Assembly: GCA_963707275.1 (NCBI GenBank)
Contig: CAVPPH010000004.1
Coordinates: 62,001-126,000, forward strand
Source of the DNA: JACKBK01 sp963707275
Lineage (GTDB): Bacteria > Chloroflexota > Anaerolineae > JAAEKA01
DNA: 64,000 nucleotides
Direction of reading: 5' to 3'
Under the pieces are notes generated by a model. That model did no database searches and was not told the origin of the DNA. It saw only the letters and a program-made list of their open reading frames with translations. The translations under genes were made by a program, and so were the position numbers. Positions 48,660-57,339 of the stretch are shown one piece after another (within the stretch, counting starts at the first letter, position 1; the number at the start of each line of letters is the position of its first letter).

Positions 48660-48911
48660 ATGCCACTCTACATGGATATTCACAAAGGTGTACCAGGCCT
48701 GACGGCCGAAGCGGTTGCCGAAGCCCACAAGAAGGACCTGGAGGTTCAGGAGAAGCACGGGGTGAAGTACCTGCATTACTGGTTCAGCGAGGAAGATGGC
48801 GCCGTCTTCTGTTTGTCCGAGGCCCCGAACAAGGAAGCGGCTGAGGCCGTCCACCGCGAAGCGCACGGCCTGGTCGCGGATGAAATTATCGAGGTCAAAG
48901 AAGGGCACTAG
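48660..48911 (+). CDS. DUF4242 (SCO4226-like) small protein
   Basis: An intact 83-residue protein. ATG 48660 follows AAAGGAG at 48647-48653. Pattern: MPLYMDIHKGVPGLTAEAVA, then KYLHYWFSEEDGAVFCLSEA and AVHREAHGLVADEIIEV, the DUF4242 ferredoxin-like fold. The SCO4226 member binds nickel; His and Cys residues here would permit metal binding, but that is unproved. It sits between two ScyD/ScyE propeller genes. Confidence 0.78.
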   Translation: MPLYMDIHKGVPGLTAEAVAEAHKKDLEVQEKHGVKYLHYWFSEEDGAVFCLSEAPNKEAAEAVHREAHGLVADEIIEVKEGH

Positions 48912-49058
48912 CGCCTGACCACCTTTCTCAAGCAATCAACTCAGCACAGGAGCCAGGATGCACAACAGTCTCTGGAGGCACGGAATGGCCAATACACCTT
49001 AAGCGCGCATTGATTACCTATCGATACCCAAGCATTGACCATGAAGGAGGATTCACAA

Positions 49059-50544
49059 ATGACTCGCATCAGAACAACCGCCCTTGCACTATTGGTGGTG
49101 CTCGCCGTCCTTGTGGGGGCGTGTGCACAGCCGGCCCAGGTTCCCGCGGTTCAGGTAGAAGATACCAGCCCTGCCGTTGAGGCCGTCAGTCCAACCGTCG
49201 AAGAACCTACCGCTGTGGTGGAAGAGCCGACCGCTGTGGCGGAAGAACCTGCTTCTACCGCCGAAGACGCGGCTCCCGCCGCCGAAGAAAACGCTGAAAG
49301 CCCCGATCCGCTGGTCACGGGCCTGGAAGGGGCCTCAGGCAGCGCCGTGGGTCCGGATGGCGCGGCTGTACGTCACCGAAGGCCAGGCCGGCCGGGTGTT
49401 GCGCGTCGATCCGCAGACCGGGGAGATGACAACGCTGATCGAAGGTCTGCCGCCGGCCGTCCTCCCCATCGGCGGCGCAGCGGATGTCGCCTTCGTCGAC
49501 GAGACCGCCTACGTGCTGGTCACCATGGTCGGCGCTGATCTTCCCATCGAGGTCGAGACTCCTGCCGTCGTCGGCATCTACCGTGTGGACGGCCCGGACA
49601 GCTTCACGGTGGTGGCAGACATCGGCCAGTGGTCCATCGACAACCCGTCCGAAAGCGAGGTCTTTATCCCGTCCGGTGTGCACTATGCACTGCAACCTTT
49701 CGACGATGGGTTCCTGGTAACAGACGGCCACCACAACCGCGTGCTGTTTGTCACGCTGGACGGTGAGGTCTCCGAGATGATGGCCTTCCCCAATATCGTC
49801 CCGACCGGGCTGGCAGTGGCGGGCGAAACAGTGTACGTGGCCGAGGCCGGTCCCAATCCTCACTTGCCAGAGGACGGCAGAATTGTGCAGATCGGACCAG
49901 AGGCGTCGGCAGTTTCGGAGGTAGCCTCCGGCGCGCCGCTCCTGGTTGACGTGGAATATCGCAGCGATGGCGTGCTCTACGCGCTGGCCCAGGGCAACTT
50001 CCCCGAAGGGGCAGACGACGGTTCCCCGGCGATGCCGGACACCGGCTCGCTGGTGGCAGTCAACGAGGATGGCGCCTTCAGCGTCGTTGCCGACGGACTG
50101 AACCAGCCGACCTCGCTGGAGTTCATCGGCAACACGGCATACGTCGTCACGCTGACCGGGGAAGTTTGGGCAATCGAGGGCGCAGCCGAGTCGTCGGCAG
50201 CCAGCGCTAAGATGGCTGCGATCGATCCCACGGAAATTGGCGACACGGAACGAGGCAACGAGCTCTTTGTAACTGGCGGCGGAGTCTTGTCGTCGCCGTG
50301 TATCAGGTGCCACAAGCTGGAGGAGGGAGGATCTGAAAGGTACGGGCCGTTGATGCTCGGCGTTTCGGAGCGGGCAGGCAGCCGAGTGGTCGGCCAGAGC
50401 GCGGTTGAGTATCTCCAGCAGTCAATCATGGACCCGCCTGCCTACATCGTCGAAGGCTTCGAAGATCGCATGCCCAAGGTTTATAGCAGGGTTTTGAACG
50501 AGGATGACATCAACGCGCTGGTGGCTTTCATGCTCACTCAGTAG
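49059..50544 (+). CDS. ScyD/ScyE beta-propeller lipoprotein fused to cytochrome c
   Basis: About 494 residues. ATG 49059 follows AAGGAGG (49044-49050). The signal peptide ends in the lipobox VGAC. A Glu/Ala/Pro-rich linker with repeated EEPTAV units leads to a ScyD/ScyE propeller (YVTEGQAGRVLRVDPQTGEM, GFLVTDGHHNRVLFVTLDGE, IVPTGLAVAGETVYVAEAGP, VADGLNQPTSLEFIGNTAYV). The C-terminal 105 residues form a class I cytochrome c domain: GNELFVTGGGVLSSPCIRCH, then AVEYLQQSIMDPPAYIVEGF and DRMPKVY with the Met ligand, and DINALVAFML. One frame slip near 49362. Outer-face lipoprotein with a redox centre; partner unknown. The propeller-haem combination resembles quinoprotein-type logic, though no PQQ site is seen. 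Confidence 0.82.
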
Positions 50545-50569
50545 CACGAGCGAACGACTGAAGTAGCAG

Positions 50570-50606
50570 AAGCATCCGCAAGAGCCAATCTGGCGGATGC
50601 TTTTCG
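50570..50606 (+). terminator. Rho-independent terminator
   Basis: AAGCATCCGC (50570-50579) and GCGGATGCTT (50593-50602) with a 13-nt loop, then TT. It follows the propeller-cytochrome gene and lies before the convergent TPP-enzyme gene. Confidence 0.7.
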
Positions 50607-50638
50607 ATTGCCTGAATACGCCATGTGAGATTGGTAAC

Positions 50639-52354
50639 TCACAGCGACCGCGCGTAGCGAAACTCCTTGAAGCCGATGGGGTCGGCGTTGACCACCGGGT
50701 CCACGGCCACGTGGATCACGGCCGGCTTGCCGGACTCGCACGGCGCGCTGCAGGGCCGGCATCAACTGCGTCCAGTTCGTCCACCTTCTCGCCGTGGCAG
50801 CCCAGCGCCTGCGCGATCAGGTCGTAGCGCACGCCGGGGCGGATGTCGATGTCCACGTACTGCTCCGGCCCCAACCCGGCGACGTTGAAGGCGGTCTTTT
50901 CCATGCCCCAGGCGTCGTCCACCGCGACGATGACCACCAGCGGCGCGTTGGCCCGCAGCGCGGTCTCCAGCTCCATGACGTTGAAGCCCAGCGCGCCGTC
51001 GCCGGTGATGCATACCACCGTGCCGCTCCGGCGCGGCCAGCTTCGCGCCAATCGCGAAGGGCAGTCCAGTGCCCAGGTAGCCCATCTTCACCGAGTACAT
51101 GAAGCTGTTGGGCGTCAGGATCGGGTTGAACGCCACGCCCCACAGCACGGTGTTGCCGCCGTCCAGCACGGTGACGGCGTCGGGCGGGAAGAACTGGCTG
51201 GCCATGAACACCATCTGGCCGGGGTTGACGCCCTGGCCGCTGCTGGCCTGCATGTAGGCCATGCCGCCCTGCAAGGTGGCAGCCGACAGCTCGCGGTAGC
51301 GGGCCAGATCGGGCATGGTCTCGCGTGCCGCGGTCTTTTCCTGCACAGCAGCCAGCAGCGCGGCCAGCGCAGCCCTGGCGTCGGCCACGATGCCCACATC
51401 CACCGGCCGGTTGAGGCCGATGGAGAGCGGATCGGCGTCGATCTGGATGGTGGTTTGCCGCGCCGGGTCGCCCCAGGCCGGCGGCTTGCCCCAGCCGTCG
51501 TACTCGCCCAGCCGCGCCCCGACCACCAGCACCACGTCGGCCTCGTTGCGCGCCAACATGCTGGCCTGCATGTCGAAGATGTGGAAGTAGTGCGGGTGAT
51601 CCTCCGGCACGACGCCGCGCGCGCCCAGGCTGCTGCCCATGCCCGCGGCCAGGTGATCGCCCAGCGCGACCAGTTCCGCTGACCCGTCGGCCCACAGCAC
51701 GCCCTTGCCGGCGTAGATGAAGGGACGCTGGGCGTTGGCCAGCAGCTCGGCCGCCTGTTCGATCAGCGCCGGATCGCCTCTACCCAGGTTGATGACCCGG
51801 TTACTGGCAGCCGGCGTGATGCGCAGGGTGTCGGGGTCGATGGTCTGCGCCAGCAGCTCGTCCGGGATGGCCAGAAAGGCGGGGCCGGGGCGTCCGCTGG
51901 TGGCGGCGCGGAAGGCGGCGCGCACCATTTCCGGCACGCGCTCGGCGCGGCTGATCAGCTCGCTGACCTTGGTGATCGGTTTGGCCATCGCGACCAGATC
52001 GGTGGCCTGCCAGGCGCCGCCACGGTCGGGGTTGTTGACCGCGCTGCGGCGGGTGCAGGCAATGGCGACCACGGGGTGACCCTCGCCATAGGCGCTGGTC
52101 AGACCGGCCAGCATGTTGGCGCCACCGGGGCCAGGATTGCCCAGCGCGACGGCCGGCTTGCGCGCGATCCGCGTGTAGCCCTCGGCGATGTGAACCGCGG
52201 CCTCCTCGTGGTGCGCGTTGACGTAGCGGATGCCGTAGCCGGCCAGCGGCACGACAAAGGGGATGTGTGCGCCGTCGATGATACCGACGACGAGATCGAC
52301 GCCTTCAGCCGCGAGGCTGCGTGCAAGAAGTTCACCGACAGTGATTTCGGGCAT
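50639..52354 (-). CDS. Thiamine-diphosphate-dependent enzyme, acetolactate synthase-like (frameshifted C-terminus)
   Basis: About 571 residues, with the three-domain layout of the IlvB/benzoylformate-decarboxylase family. The ThDP-activating Glu is in NAHHEEAAVHIAEGYTRI (residue ~51). The middle domain (LIEQAAELLANAQRPFIYAG) is regular. The ThDP/Mg site is GDGALGFNVMELETALRANA. The frame slips near 51030, continues in the next frame, slips again near 50745 and ends PVVNADPIGFKEFRYARSL at TGA 50639-50641. The reaction cannot be fixed from sequence: no small regulatory subunit or branched-chain amino acid gene is nearby, so a catabolic lyase or decarboxylase is as likely as acetolactate synthase. 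Confidence 0.83.
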
Positions 52355-52498
52355 GAGTCCTCCAGGGGTTTGCGCAGAGGTTCACCACAGCACCTTCTGG
52401 GACAGACCCTCCGGTGTCTGCGAAGGCGCAGAGAACGCAGAGACCGGAAGAGATAAGGTTCAAGTGCGCCGCTGCAATGAAGGTCCGCAAGGCGAGTG

Positions 52499-53320
52499 TT
52501 ATGGCTGCGATTGGGCCCGACGTAGTTCAGCCAGCCGTTTCGCGCCGCGCCGGCTGAGCGGTTCGTAGAGCTTCAGCATCAGCGGCGGGTAGACGTTGTT
52601 GATCTTGGCCAGCCAGCCGCGCCAGCGCGGCAGGGTAATCTCCAGCGGGCGGTCGCGCAGCGCGCGCCAGAAAGCGCGTTCGATGTCTTCCACCTCCAGC
52701 AGCCGGCCGCCGGAGTGGATCAACGCGGCCGCTTCGGGCTGTTGAAAATGCTGCTGTACGGCCGGCGTGTTGACCACGTCCGGCGCGACCACAGTGACGT
52801 AGACGCCGTATTTGCGCAGTTCCACGGCCGCGGCCAGCGACGCCGAGCGCAGTCCCGCCTTGGCCGCAGAGTAGAGGGCGTTGCCCGGCGTGGCCGACAG
52901 GCCGGCCAACGACGCAACGTTGATGATATGCCCGTTGCGCTGAGTTGCCATGACCTGCCCGACCAGCCGCATCCCGTAGACCGGCCCCTTGAGGTTGAGG
53001 TCGACCACCAGATCGACGTTCTCGACTGGCTGATCCACCAGAAAGCCCAACCGCCCGCCGCCGGCGATGTTGAAAAGTGCGTCGATGCGTCCGAACGTTT
53101 GCAGCGTATTAGCCACTAGCGTCCGCCAGTCGTCGACCGAGCGCACGTCCAGCCGGTGCAGCCGCAACAATTCGCCCTCGGTGAACGCGTCGCGCAGTCC
53201 GGTCTCGTTGATGTCGGCCAGCGCCAGACGGTATTCCTCGGGTCGTGCCGCCAGCACGCTGGCCCAGTGCCTGCCGATCCCGCTGGCCGCGCCGGTTATG
53301 ATAACTACTCGTGGTTGCAT
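52499..53320 (-). CDS. Short-chain dehydrogenase/reductase (SDR)
   Basis: An intact 273-residue classical SDR. Cofactor loop TGAASGIG near the N-terminus, NIAGGG (NAG motif) at about 87, catalytic Ser in INVASLAG and YSAAK (Tyr-x-x-x-Lys) at about 150. ATG 53320 is preferred over the longer frame to 53347 because MQPRVVIITGAASGIG is the family start. Asp in LALADINE after the second strand suggests NAD(H) preference. It shares strand with the TPP enzyme, 144 bp apart, so co-expression is possible. Substrate unknown. Confidence 0.85.
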   Translation of the reverse strand: MQPRVVIITGAASGIGRHWASVLAARPEEYRLALADINETGLRDAFTEGELLRLHRLDVRSVDDWRTLVANTLQTFGRIDALFNIAGGGRLGFLVDQPVENVDLVVDLNLKGPVYGMRLVGQVMATQRNGHIINVASLAGLSATPGNALYSAAKAGLRSASLAAAVELRKYGVYVTVVAPDVVNTPAVQQHFQQPEAAALIHSGGRLLEVEDIERAFWRALRDRPLEITLPRWRGWLAKINNVYPPLMLKLYEPLSRRGAKRLAELRRAQSQP

Positions 53321-53408
53321 GGCCTGCCAAGTATACAACGGGGCCACACGCTGTGCAACTGGGGTCCGCGAGCATGTGCCGTGAATGAATTCACGGCCTG
53401 ATAACTCA

Positions 53409-53464
53409 AAGCATGCTGAAGCAAGCTGGCGGAAACGAACTCGATGGCTTGCTTCAGCATGCTT
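53409..53464. repeat. Long perfect inverted repeat
   Basis: 18-bp arms AAGCATGCTGAAGCAAGC (53409-53426) and GCTTGCTTCAGCATGCTT (53447-53464), 20-nt loop. A smaller palindrome (CCGTGAAT/ATTCACGG) lies just before it. It sits upstream of both the SDR (minus) and GNAT (plus) genes, so it may be a binding site or a repeat rather than a terminator. Confidence 0.65.
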
Positions 53465-53729
53465 GATGCGGCTTGACCAGCATCTCTCTCAACCAGCGGC
53501 GACGCCACATCACGAGCGCTGGATGTCGTATGACACCCTTGCAGTTCACCGATGGGCCGCATTCATTCGTGCGAGTATGCTTCAGCACACTTTCCCGTAC
53601 CAGACGCCGGTTTCAACTGGTGGCGACCCCGCCGCCTGACCGCCAGTTGCGCAACCACGACCCGTGCGTATACTTCTTCACATCGCGACATCAGCCCGTC
53701 AGAGACAATCCCGACTACAGTGACCATTC
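53465..53729. other. Upstream region of the GNAT gene
   Basis: 265 bases with no supported gene, and no promoter or riboswitch that I can recognise. Confidence 0.45.
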
Positions 53730-54167
53730 ATGCAAATACGCGAGTATTCCCCCGACGACGAACGCACCGTCATCGCTCTCTGGATACGTTGCGGGCTGAC
53801 GCGGCCGTGGAACAATCCACAGGCTGACATCGCCCGCAAGCTGCCCATCGACCCCGACCTGTTTCTGGTGGGCACGATCGATGGCGAGATCGTCGCAACG
53901 GTGATGGGCGGCTACGAAGGCCACCGCGGCTGGATCAACTACCTGGCGGTTGATCCGGCACAGCAGCGACGCGGCCTTGGCAGGCTGATGATGGAAGCGG
54001 CGGAAGTCCGGCTGCTGGCGCGTGGCTGCCCGAAGATCAATCTGCAAGTGAGGGACACGAACCAGGATGCTTTCGGCTTCTATCGTGCCATCGGTTACGC
54101 GGTGGATCCGGTCATCAGCTTCGGCAAGCGCCTGATCGTCGATCCACCCGCTGAAGACCCCGCGTGA
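53730..54167 (+). CDS. GNAT acetyltransferase, YpeA-like
   Basis: An intact 145-residue GNAT protein. MQIREYSPDDERTVIALW starts the family pattern; FLVGTIDGEIVATVMGGYEG and WINYLAVDPAQQRRGLGRLM contain the acetyl-CoA binding motif A (Q/R-x-x-G-x-G/A), and INLQVRDTNQDAFGFYRAIG is motif B. It resembles the small YpeA acetyltransferases. The stop overlaps the next gene's GTG (GTGA), so they are coupled. Substrate unknown. Confidence 0.85.
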   Translation: MQIREYSPDDERTVIALWIRCGLTRPWNNPQADIARKLPIDPDLFLVGTIDGEIVATVMGGYEGHRGWINYLAVDPAQQRRGLGRLMMEAAEVRLLARGCPKINLQVRDTNQDAFGFYRAIGYAVDPVISFGKRLIVDPPAEDPA

Positions 54168-54454
54168 ACAGCATGGACTGTCGCGTTGGCTGTGGCGCGT
54201 GCTGCATCGCGCCGTCGATCTCGTCGCCCATTCCCGGGATGCCAGAGGGCAAGCCGGCCGGAGTGCGCTGCATCCAGTTGACTGCCGATAACCGTTGTCT
54301 GTTGTTCGGCCTCCCCGAACGTCCCGCCGTTTGTGTTCAACTGCGACCGGAGCCGGCGATGTGCGGCGCAAGCACGGAGGAAGCGATGACCTATCTGTCG
54401 CAGCTTGAATTGCTTACCGAGCCGTCTTGGAACCCGCCCGCAGACGCAGGCTGA
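54164..54454 (+). CDS. YkgJ-type cysteine-cluster protein (UPF0153)
   Basis: A 96-residue protein with the YkgJ/Fe-S zinc-cluster pattern: CRVGCGACCIAPSI at the start, then GVRCIQLTADNRCLLFG and PAVCVQL, and a late Cys in AMCG. The cysteines probably bind Zn or an FeS cluster. The GTG at 54164 overlaps the GNAT stop; an ATG three codons later is also possible. It forms a two-gene unit with the acetyltransferase. Confidence 0.8.
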   Translation: MNSMDCRVGCGACCIAPSISSPIPGMPEGKPAGVRCIQLTADNRCLLFGLPERPAVCVQLRPEPAMCGASTEEAMTYLSQLELLTEPSWNPPADAG

Positions 54455-54469
54455 CACGGGTCAAACGCA

Positions 54470-55129
54470 TCACAGGCGCGATCCTGCGGTCCCCAGCCCC
54501 GCCTCCCGTGCCCGCACAATGGCCTGCGCACGGTCGGCCACTTGCAGCTTGCTGAAGATGTTGCTGACGTGGTTGCGCACCGTCTTCTGGCTGAGCACCA
54601 GCCGCTGGGCAATCTCGCTGTTGCTGTGGCCTTGTGCGATCAGACCTAACACCTCCCGCTCCCGCTCGGTAAGTTCGGGGAAAACATCAGGCGTGGCCGG
54701 CCGCGGCGCTGAGAAGTAAGACATCAGCCGGCTGGCAATGGCAGCGCCGAAGAGTGCCTCGCCGCGCGCCACTGCGCGGATGGTCCTCAGCATCTCCTCT
54801 TGATCGGCCCCTTTCAACACATAGCCGCGCGCCCCGGCCCGCATCGAAGCGAAGACCGAGTCGTCGTCTTCGAACATCGTGACCACAACCACACCGATGT
54901 GTGGGCTGGTGCGCACGATCTGACGCGTCGCCTCGATGCCGTTGAGACCGGGCATCTGGATGTCCATCAGCACGACATCGGGCTGCAACGCCTCGGCCTG
55001 CTGCACAGCTTCCAGCCCGGTCGCCGCCTCGCCGACCACATCGGTGTCGGGCACGGACGAGAAAAGCGAGCGCAGGCCGTCGCGGAAAAGCGTGTGGTCG
55101 TCGGCGATCAGGATGTGGATGGGATCCAT
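54470..55129 (-). CDS. NarL/FixJ-type response regulator
   Basis: Two-domain response regulator, 219 residues. The receiver domain has the acidic pair in ILIADDHTLF, the phosphorylated Asp in VVLMDIQMPG (residue ~55) and the Lys in YVLKGA. The LuxR-type HTH has ELTEREREVLGLIAQGHSNS and LVLSQKTVRNHVSNIFSKL. ATG 55129 is used; a TTG at 55135 adds two residues. It follows the histidine kinase stop by 2 bp, so the pair is translationally linked. It may bind the TCGTTACGA palindromes upstream of the cytochrome genes, which is only a hypothesis. Confidence 0.9.
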   Translation of the reverse strand: MDPIHILIADDHTLFRDGLRSLFSSVPDTDVVGEAATGLEAVQQAEALQPDVVLMDIQMPGLNGIEATRQIVRTSPHIGVVVVTMFEDDDSVFASMRAGARGYVLKGADQEEMLRTIRAVARGEALFGAAIASRLMSYFSAPRPATPDVFPELTEREREVLGLIAQGHSNSEIAQRLVLSQKTVRNHVSNIFSKLQVADRAQAIVRAREAGLGTAGSRL

Positions 55130-55131
55130 GG

Positions 55132-57339
55132 TCAAGGTAACTCCATTGACTTGGTGAAACCTGGCGGTAGAGGAAGCACTGCTGCCACGCGCGTCCCACC
55201 TTCAGCCCGCGCCTCGATCCGGCACGCGCCGCCCAGTTCTTCGGCCCGCTCTCGCATCGAGGAGAGACCGACCCCGGCGCGATAATCCGCGGGCAGACCG
55301 GCGCCGTTGTCGTCCACGGCCAGATGCAGCGCCGCGTCGTCCAGGCAGAGCCAGACGGTGCAGCGGGTCGCCCCGGCGTGGCGCACGACGTTCGTCAGCG
55401 CCTCGGTGACGATGCGATAGGCAGCGACCTCCACCGCCGCCGGCAGCGCGGCCATCATCTTCGGCGCGGATAGTGTGATCTGCACGCCACGGTCGCCGCT
55501 GAGAGAGTTGGCCTGCTCGCGCAGCGCGCCGGCCAGCCCCAACTGGTCCAGCGCCGGCGGCCGCAGTCCATGCACCAGCCGCCGGATGTCGCCGATGGCA
55601 TCCTGTGTCTGGCCTTTGAACTCGACCAGCAGACGATCAACCGCGGCTGGGTCATTGGCGACGAGGTTGCGGGCCGTGTCGGCCTTCAGGCTGAGGCTGG
55701 CAAGCTGCGGCCCAAGGCCGTCATGCAGGTCGCGGCGCAGCCGGCGGCGTTCCTCCTCGCGTGTCGTCACCAGTCGCTGGCGGGCAAGCTGTAAGTCAGT
55801 CGTCAACTGCACCGCATGAACCGCCGGGCCTGCCTGCCGCGCCAGGTCAGCCAGCAGCCGCAGATCCGCCGTGCTGAACGCCTCCCCCGGCGCGCGCGGT
55901 GCGACGTGAAGCTCGCCAACGACGGCGCCCTGGTAAACGAGCGAAAGAGTCTCGCCCTCACCCCCTGTCCCTGAGGGAGAGGGGAGTCCGGTCGTTGCTC
56001 CCCTCTCCCTCAAAGGGAGAGGGGCCGGGGGTGAGGGTGGGTGCTGCGCGACCACGCGACTCTCTTCCCCGTCGCGCACGCTGATCGCGACATACGGCAG
56101 CCGCAGCGACTCGGCCACGCTGCGCGCCAGGTTGGGCAGCACATCGGCCGGCGCGCTGGCGGTCTCCAGCGTCATCGCCAGCTTCGACAACACCGCGCGC
56201 GGGTCGTCACGCTCGCCGTACATCAGGCGGTTGACGCTGCGCTGCAACCGCTGGCGCATCGGTAACGCCAGCAGCGCGACGACGACCGCGGCTGCGACGG
56301 CCGCCGCGAGACTTGTTTGCGTCTGCAACACCAGCGCCAGCCCGCCGACAATCAGCACATAGAGCGCGATCACCACCGCGGTCAGCGAACCGTAGACCAG
56401 CGTCCGGTTGATGACGAGATCAATGTCCCACAGCCGGTAGCGCAGGATGGCGACACCGAACGAGACAGGGAACAATAGCGACAACAGCCTCAGCGCCAGC
56501 ACCAACAGCACACCCGCCAGAGCTGGCACGGCAAACAGCGCCGGGCCGATGCGGTTGACCAGCAGGTTGGGCAGGCCGGACACGTCCACTGCGGTCAGGA
56601 TCACGCTGGGCAGGAAATAGACCAGCGGCGTCACGGCCGCGGCCAGCAAGCCGAGACCGGCCCACTTGATCTGCTGCTGTTCGACCGGGCCGGCCGCGTG
56701 GCTGAAGCGGAAAAGCTGCGCATACAGCCCCGTGCCGACCCAGACAGCCAGAATTGCAAGTTGCAGCGCCAGCGGCCAGCTTGCCGGGCTGACCGGCAGC
56801 GTCGGAAAGAAGATTGCCAGGAAGCCGCCCAGCGCCCAAACAGCCAGCAAGACCGGCGTCCAGCGCGGCACAAAGCGCCCGTCAGGGAAGAGATAGAGCG
56901 TGGCGACGCTGGTGACCAGGCCGAGGAACACCACCAGATTCAGCGCCAGTTGCACGGCTGGCGCCGCCGCGACCGACTCGAACGTGAACACCAGCGGCAG
57001 CAGCGCGCCGTTGGTGACCAGCGTCCATGCGACCAGCAGAGCGACCGGATCGCGCGGGCGCCGCAAGTAGATCAACGACGCGACGGACAAATGCGCCAAC
57101 ACCACCGCGAGGTTGACGAGTACTACCAGCGCCGCCATCGCCGACGGTGAAATACCGGCGTCGGACAGGCTTTGGCCGAAGCGAGCGGTCTGGAGATCGT
57201 ACAGCGCGGCGATGCCCGTCAGTTCCAGCGCCAGCACCAGCAGCGTCACGACGGCCCACGCAAGCCGCGCCCCCTTCAACCAGCCCGTGTGAACAGCGCG
57301 ACCTGCCGCGTTGCTGACTGACCCGTCGGTCCTGGTCAT
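55132..57339 (-). CDS. NarL-family sensor histidine kinase with seven-TM input domain
   Basis: An intact 735-residue kinase. Residues 1-320: eight or so TM helices of the same type as the three kinase-less paralogues, ending YRLWDIDLVINRTLVYG. Then a GAF domain (LRLPYVAISVRDGEE ... FSTADLRLLADLARQA) holding an in-frame repeat insertion of about 28 codons. Then HisKA_3 (REEERRRLRRDLHDGLGPQL, phosphorylated His in RDLHDGLG) and HATPase (ALTNVVRHAGAT, DDNGAGLPADYRAGVGLSSM). The ATG at 57339 overlaps the upstream paralogue's stop by 4 bp. It is expected to phosphorylate the adjacent response regulator. The input signal is unknown. Confidence 0.9.
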   Translation of the reverse strand: MTRTDGSVSNAAGRAVHTGWLKGARLAWAVVTLLVLALELTGIAALYDLQTARFGQSLSDAGISPSAMAALVVLVNLAVVLAHLSVASLIYLRRPRDPVALLVAWTLVTNGALLPLVFTFESVAAAPAVQLALNLVVFLGLVTSVATLYLFPDGRFVPRWTPVLLAVWALGGFLAIFFPTLPVSPASWPLALQLAILAVWVGTGLYAQLFRFSHAAGPVEQQQIKWAGLGLLAAAVTPLVYFLPSVILTAVDVSGLPNLLVNRIGPALFAVPALAGVLLVLALRLLSLLFPVSFGVAILRYRLWDIDLVINRTLVYGSLTAVVIALYVLIVGGLALVLQTQTSLAAAVAAAVVVALLALPMRQRLQRSVNRLMYGERDDPRAVLSKLAMTLETASAPADVLPNLARSVAESLRLPYVAISVRDGEESRVVAQHPPSPPAPLPLRERGATTGLPSPSGTGGEGETLSLVYQGAVVGELHVAPRAPGEAFSTADLRLLADLARQAGPAVHAVQLTTDLQLARQRLVTTREEERRRLRRDLHDGLGPQLASLSLKADTARNLVANDPAAVDRLLVEFKGQTQDAIGDIRRLVHGLRPPALDQLGLAGALREQANSLSGDRGVQITLSAPKMMAALPAAVEVAAYRIVTEALTNVVRHAGATRCTVWLCLDDAALHLAVDDNGAGLPADYRAGVGLSSMRERAEELGGACRIEARAEGGTRVAAVLPLPPGFTKSMELP
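55954..56037. repeat. Palindromic repeat inserted in-frame inside the kinase GAF domain
   Basis: About 84 bp. Left end CCCTCACCCCCTGTCCC then GAGGGAGAGGGGAG; right half CTCCCCTCTCCCTC then GGCCGGGGGTGAGGG. It is a mobile-looking intergenic palindrome of a type common in many bacteria. Its length is a multiple of three and its frame is open, so it adds a Pro/Gly/Arg-rich loop instead of breaking the gene. Confidence 0.8.

Noticed and set aside
51030..52354. Firm assignment as acetolactate synthase (ilvB)
   Set aside because: Family membership is clear, but no small subunit or branched-chain genes are near, and specificity residues cannot be judged by eye.
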